This document shows, piece after piece, positions 61,015 through 64,000 of a stretch of 64,000 bases of DNA. The notes under the pieces were generated by a model. That model had not been told where the DNA came from and searched no databases. It worked only from the letters and a program-made list of their open reading frames with translations. The DNA lies in contig NZ_NETS01000007.1 in the NCBI RefSeq assembly GCF_002150035.1, positions 124,001 through 188,000 of the forward strand, written 5' to 3'. Each line of letters begins with the position of its first letter. Position 1 is the stretch's first letter. This DNA is from Leptospira venezuelensis (GTDB lineage Bacteria > Spirochaetota > Leptospiria > Leptospirales > Leptospiraceae). The translations under genes were made by a program, and so were the position numbers.

Positions 61015-62829
61015 ATGGAAATCCGCAATATCGCCATTATCGCACACGTTGACCACGGTAAAACAACCCTTCTAGACGGTATTTTACGCCAAACAGGCGC
61101 AGTTACTGCAAAAGAAGACGGTGAAAGAATCATGGATAGTAATGATCTCGAAAAAGAAAAAGGGATCACAATCAAGGCCAAAAACACTGCAGTTGTTTAT
61201 AAAGGTACTCGAATCAATGTGGTGGATACTCCTGGTCACGCGGATTTCGGAGGAGAAGTGGAGCGAGTTCTTTCCACAGCGGATTCTTGTCTTCTTCTTG
61301 TAGACGCATTCGACGGACCCATGCCTCAAACCAGATTCGTATTAGGAAAGTCCTTACAGTTAGGACATAGACCTATCTTAGTTATTAACAAAATCGATAG
61401 AGATGGAGCTCGTCCTGACGCTGTAGTCGATATGGTTTTTGACTTATTCAGCGATTTAGGAGCTACCAATGAACAATTGGATTTTCCAATCGTATATGCT
61501 TCTGCAAAACAAGGTTGGGCAGTAAGCCAATTAGAAGATGCTCCTGGAACCAATTTGGATCCACTTTTAGATACTGTACTTTCCCATGTTCCTCCTGTTA
61601 AAGCAAATATAGAAGCTCCTCTACAATTCCAAGTTACTTCCTTAGATTATAATGATTACGTAGGCCGTATTGCGATCGGTAAGATCTATAACGGTAAACT
61701 CCAAAAAGGAATGAGCGTAATCCAAGTTTCCCCTAAACCAAATGGCAGGGACGAAACCCAAGTTTTAAAGATCACTAAACTTTATAACTTCGAAGGACTC
61801 AAAAGAAACGAGATCGATGAAGCTGAAGCTGGAGATATCGTTTCCATTGCAGGACTACCTGATGTATTTATCGGGGACACAGTTTGTGAGCCTGGAAAAG
61901 CAGCTCCAATGCCTGCTATCGAAGTAGAAGAGCCAACTGTATCCATGTATTTTATGGTAAACAATTCTCCATTTGCGAGTAAGGAAGGTAAGTTCGTAAC
62001 TACCAGAAATATCCGCGAACGTCTGGACAGAGAATTAGAAACAAACGTAGCAATGCGTTTGGAAGAAACAGAAGATAAAGACCGCTTCAAGGTCTTAGGC
62101 CGAGGCGAATTACATCTTTCTGTACTCATTGAGACCATGAGAAGAGAAGGTTTCGAACTACAAGTTTCCCGTCCTGAGGTAATCATCAAGAAGGGAGAAA
62201 ACGGAGAAAAGTTAGAGCCTTACGAGTATCTAGTAATGGATCTACCTGACCAATTCACCGGAAGTATTATTGCAGAATTAAACCGTAGAAAGGGAGAGCT
62301 TCAGTTGATGGATGCTCATCCGTCCGGAATGACCAGAGTGGAATTTGTAATTCCTACAAGAGGTATTATCGGATTCAGAGGTTACTTCGTAACTGAAACT
62401 AAAGGTGAGGGAGTAGCATCCAGCCGATTCCTAAGATTCGACAACTATAAGGGCGAAATTCCTGGAAGAAAGAACGGTGCACTGATTTCCATGGACTCCG
62501 GAGAAACTACAGGATATGCACTTTGGAAAATTCAGGAAAGGGGAGAGTTACTAATCGATCCTCAAACTCCTGTATATCCAGGAATGATTATAGGTATCCA
62601 CTCCAGAGATAATGACCTGGAAGTGAACCCAGTTAAAGAGAAAAAACTGACTAACGTAAGATCTTCCGGAGCAGATGAGGCGATCAGATTGGTTCCTCCT
62701 CGTAGGTTCAGCTTAGAGCAGAATATCGAGTTCTTGGACGATGATGAACTTTTGGAAGTAACTCCTCAGAGTATGCGTCTTCGTAAGAGACATTTGGATG
62801 CAAATGCAAGAAAGCGTGCTGCCAAATAA
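61015..62829 (+). CDS. typA: Translational GTPase TypA/BipA
   Basis: A 604-residue TypA/BipA: G1 AHVDHGKTTL, the switch I GITIKAKN, G3 DTPGHADFGGE, G4 NKIDRDGARP, and the C-terminal Bip domain with RGIIGFRGYFVTETKG. It binds ribosomes and aids 50S assembly and stress or low-temperature growth. ATG 61015 fits. A terminator follows. Confidence 0.97.
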   Translation: MEIRNIAIIAHVDHGKTTLLDGILRQTGAVTAKEDGERIMDSNDLEKEKGITIKAKNTAVVYKGTRINVVDTPGHADFGGEVERVLSTADSCLLLVDAFDGPMPQTRFVLGKSLQLGHRPILVINKIDRDGARPDAVVDMVFDLFSDLGATNEQLDFPIVYASAKQGWAVSQLEDAPGTNLDPLLDTVLSHVPPVKANIEAPLQFQVTSLDYNDYVGRIAIGKIYNGKLQKGMSVIQVSPKPNGRDETQVLKITKLYNFEGLKRNEIDEAEAGDIVSIAGLPDVFIGDTVCEPGKAAPMPAIEVEEPTVSMYFMVNNSPFASKEGKFVTTRNIRERLDRELETNVAMRLEETEDKDRFKVLGRGELHLSVLIETMRREGFELQVSRPEVIIKKGENGEKLEPYEYLVMDLPDQFTGSIIAELNRRKGELQLMDAHPSGMTRVEFVIPTRGIIGFRGYFVTETKGEGVASSRFLRFDNYKGEIPGRKNGALISMDSGETTGYALWKIQERGELLIDPQTPVYPGMIIGIHSRDNDLEVNPVKEKKLTNVRSSGADEAIRLVPPRRFSLEQNIEFLDDDELLEVTPQSMRLRKRHLDANARKRAAK

Positions 62830-62856
62830 TCCCTTTCGAAAAGTTATTTAAAGAAG

Positions 62857-62884
62857 AAGGCTCGCTTTAGGCGGGCCTTTTTTG
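62857..62884 (+). terminator. Rho-independent terminator after typA
   Basis: AAGGCTCGC (62857-62865) pairs with GCGGGCCTT (62871-62879), with one G-T wobble, followed by a T-run. Confidence 0.85.
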
Positions 62885-62914
62885 TGTACTTTTCTATAAT
62901 GTGTTCTTTGTTTG

Positions 62915-62942
62915 ATCTTTTGTAACAATCGTTACAAAAGAT
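62915..62942. promoter_or_regulatory. Perfect 12-bp dyad, candidate operator
   Basis: ATCTTTTGTAAC (62915-62926) and GTTACAAAAGAT (62931-62942) are perfect inverted repeats around AATC. No T-run follows, so it is more like a protein-binding dyad (TTGTAAC-N4-GTTACAA core) than a terminator. Confidence 0.5.
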
Positions 62943-62997
62943 TCATTACACCAAATGGTATAAAACATATTATAATTTTAGAATATTCTTAATATTT

Positions 62998-63033
62998 ATT
63001 CTTAATCGAACGATCGATTTAAGAATATTTTTT
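62998..63033 (+). terminator. A/T-rich hairpin with T-run, possible terminator
   Basis: ATTCTTAATCGA (62998-63009) can pair with TCGATTTAAGAAT (63014-63026) with a one-base bulge, followed by a T-run. It could be an additional typA terminator, a leader hairpin, or an operator. Confidence 0.4.
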
Positions 63034-63269
63034 CATCTGCACTTATAATTCTCTTATTTTCTCAATTGACAATTTAACACTGTTCTATATTTCCCTTTGT
63101 GAACTTGAGTTCAGAAAAAGCTGGACAAGAGTTCAAATAGCAAACGTTCGAAATTAAAAAATTAATTCAACTGTTTGTTATATATAAAAAGAACTCCTTC
63201 CTAAAGAGGCAAAGCCCAGGGAAGTGAGATCCGTAGAGAGAATAGTTTAAAAGAAGAGGGTTAAGGAGA

Positions 63270-64000
63270 ATGTTAAAAAGAGCAAAGTTAATGGTAGCTG
63301 GGGTTCTATTCCTAGCAGCGGGAGCAGTGAGCGCGTCTGGTGGAGGATCTTCAAGTAAACCTCTAGCTGGAGCTTATCCAATCGTATTGACTCATGGTAT
63401 TTTCGGTTGGGGTAAATCTACTGGTATTGTTGATTATTGGGGTGGAAACGCAGCCTATCTTCAATCCCAAGGAGCCACTGTTCTTACTCCTACTGTAACT
63501 GCTACAAACTCTTCTGCAGCAAGAGCAGCTCAGTTAAAAACGGCAATCCAAACTGCAATGGCAGCAAATAACTACACCGGAAAAGTTCATATCCTTGGAC
63601 ATTCACAAGGTGGATTGGACGCTCGTTATCTTGTTTCGAATCTTAGTTTTGCAAGTAAAGTAGCAACTCTCACCACAATCAACACTCCTCATAAAGGAAG
63701 CCCGGTTGCGAGCGTGATAGAGGCTGTGATCCCGAGTTGGGCACTTCCTTATGTAGGAACTGTGATTAATGCATTGGTAGGAGTAGTTTACGGACAATCC
63801 AGCCAAAACGTAGTTGCTGCATTAAAACTTCTTACTGTGAGCGGTGCAACTGCATTTAATGCGAGTGTTCCAAACGCTTCTGGAGTTAAGTATTTCTCTT
63901 ACGGATCTTATATGATCGGTAATGATCTTATCCAACACCCTGCAATGGGACTTCTCGCACCTATTTGTTCCATCGGAGCTCCTTTCTATGGACAAAGCAT
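63270..64000 (+). CDS. Secreted triacylglycerol lipase-like alpha/beta hydrolase (C-terminus cut)
   Basis: The reading frame runs open from ATG 63270 to the window edge (243 codons). A signal peptide (VAGVLFLAAGAVSA) is followed by a mature domain starting with YPIVLTHGIFGWG, the oxyanion HG, and the nucleophile GHSQGGLDARY at about residues 111-121, as in Pseudomonas/Burkholderia-type lipases. The following NTPHKGSPVA is also typical. It would hydrolyse long-chain acylglycerols outside the cell; Leptospira lives on host or environmental fatty acids. The catalytic Asp and His would be right of the window. Confidence 0.87.
   Translation, partial: MLKRAKLMVAGVLFLAAGAVSASGGGSSSKPLAGAYPIVLTHGIFGWGKSTGIVDYWGGNAAYLQSQGATVLTPTVTATNSSAARAAQLKTAIQTAMAANNYTGKVHILGHSQGGLDARYLVSNLSFASKVATLTTINTPHKGSPVASVIEAVIPSWALPYVGTVINALVGVVYGQSSQNVVAALKLLTVSGATAFNASVPNASGVKYFSYGSYMIGNDLIQHPAMGLLAPICSIGAPFYGQS

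Larger units (their letters stand above)
62830..63269. other. Long A/T-rich regulatory region upstream of the lipase gene
   Basis: No gene is visible in these 440 bases after the typA terminator. The stretch is very A/T-rich and contains two inverted repeats (62915-62942 and 62998-63026), a -35-like TTGACA at about 63066-63071 with TATTTC 16 bases on, a short dyad GAACT-TG-AGTTC near 63102, and the ribosome-binding site AAGGAGA just before the ATG at 63270. The amount of symmetry suggests regulated expression. Confidence 0.5.

Noticed and set aside
61782..62189. 135-residue frame antisense to typA
   Set aside because: Ser/Arg-rich shadow within a complete TypA; no support.

Overview
This window reads as chromosomal DNA of a spirochaete of the genus Leptospira, most likely a saprophytic or intermediate (P2) species rather than a reduced-genome pathogen. 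The basis is the moderate GC content (about 40% by eye), the many exported proteins with loose spirochaetal lipoboxes (Asn, Gln or Val next to the Cys is tolerated), long runs of tightly overlapping genes, and Leptospira-like families throughout. The genus call is inference from protein flavour and gene order; no database was searched. I saw no rRNA, tRNA, CRISPR array, prophage or intact insertion sequence.

Layout. 0-6 kb: the start of a CoA-transferase alpha subunit (cut by the left edge), diverging from a three-gene acyl-thioester cluster (two hot-dog proteins and an SDR), then a PP2C phosphatase convergent with a SiaB-type kinase that follows a ketoacyl synthase. 6-12 kb: an OsmC protein; a leftward operon of minimal permease, ABC ATPase, ROK kinase, HIT protein and flippase-like membrane protein; and a divergent TPR membrane protein with a degenerate nuclease-like tail. 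12-19 kb: lipoprotein, TolC-type channel and HlyD-type adaptor (no pump gene), lexA, a small lipoprotein, a C-terminal processing protease, tsaD and pssA. 19-27 kb: two exported barrel-like proteins (one with a C-terminal helix-hairpin-helix), a RadC-like protein, a Wzm/Wzt polysaccharide exporter and UDP-glucose dehydrogenase, a thioredoxin-TPR protein and hisE. 27-32 kb: a leftward cytochrome c maturation operon (4-OT, YdcF, CcmE, CcmF, CcmH, CcmI-like zinc ribbon) of the unusual CxxxY-CcmE type.

32-46 kb is the accessory-looking part: Mpo1-like protein, AraC, AlkB-unrelated alpha/beta hydrolases, small EmrE-like transporter, deacetylase, CaiB-type CoA-transferase, metallo-hydrolase, a TetR/FAD-monooxygenase pair, acyl-CoA dehydrogenase, SH3 protein and Crp-like regulator. 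Its gaps carry short palindromic and GC-rich repeats. 45.8-49 kb: an ECF41 sigma factor co-transcribed with a flavoprotein oxidoreductase behind a textbook ECF41 promoter, then a di-heme peroxidase. 49-64 kb: a second TolC-family protein, a DUF255 thioredoxin-domain protein, the conserved leftward block rplU-prp-rpmA-obgE-proB-proA-nadD-yqeK-LytR-like-rsfS, a pirin, typA, and a secreted lipase cut by the right edge.

Most interesting observations: a hot-dog thioesterase fused to a four-helix-bundle domain of the 23S rRNA intervening-sequence type; a TPR membrane protein ending in an apparently inactivated Mrr-like fold; the ECF41 operon with matching promoter; the CxxxY CcmE variant; a Prp protease beside an L27 with nothing to cleave; a barrel-like exported protein with a ComEA-like tail; and a 16-bp palindrome present three times, twice bracketing a MITE-like element.
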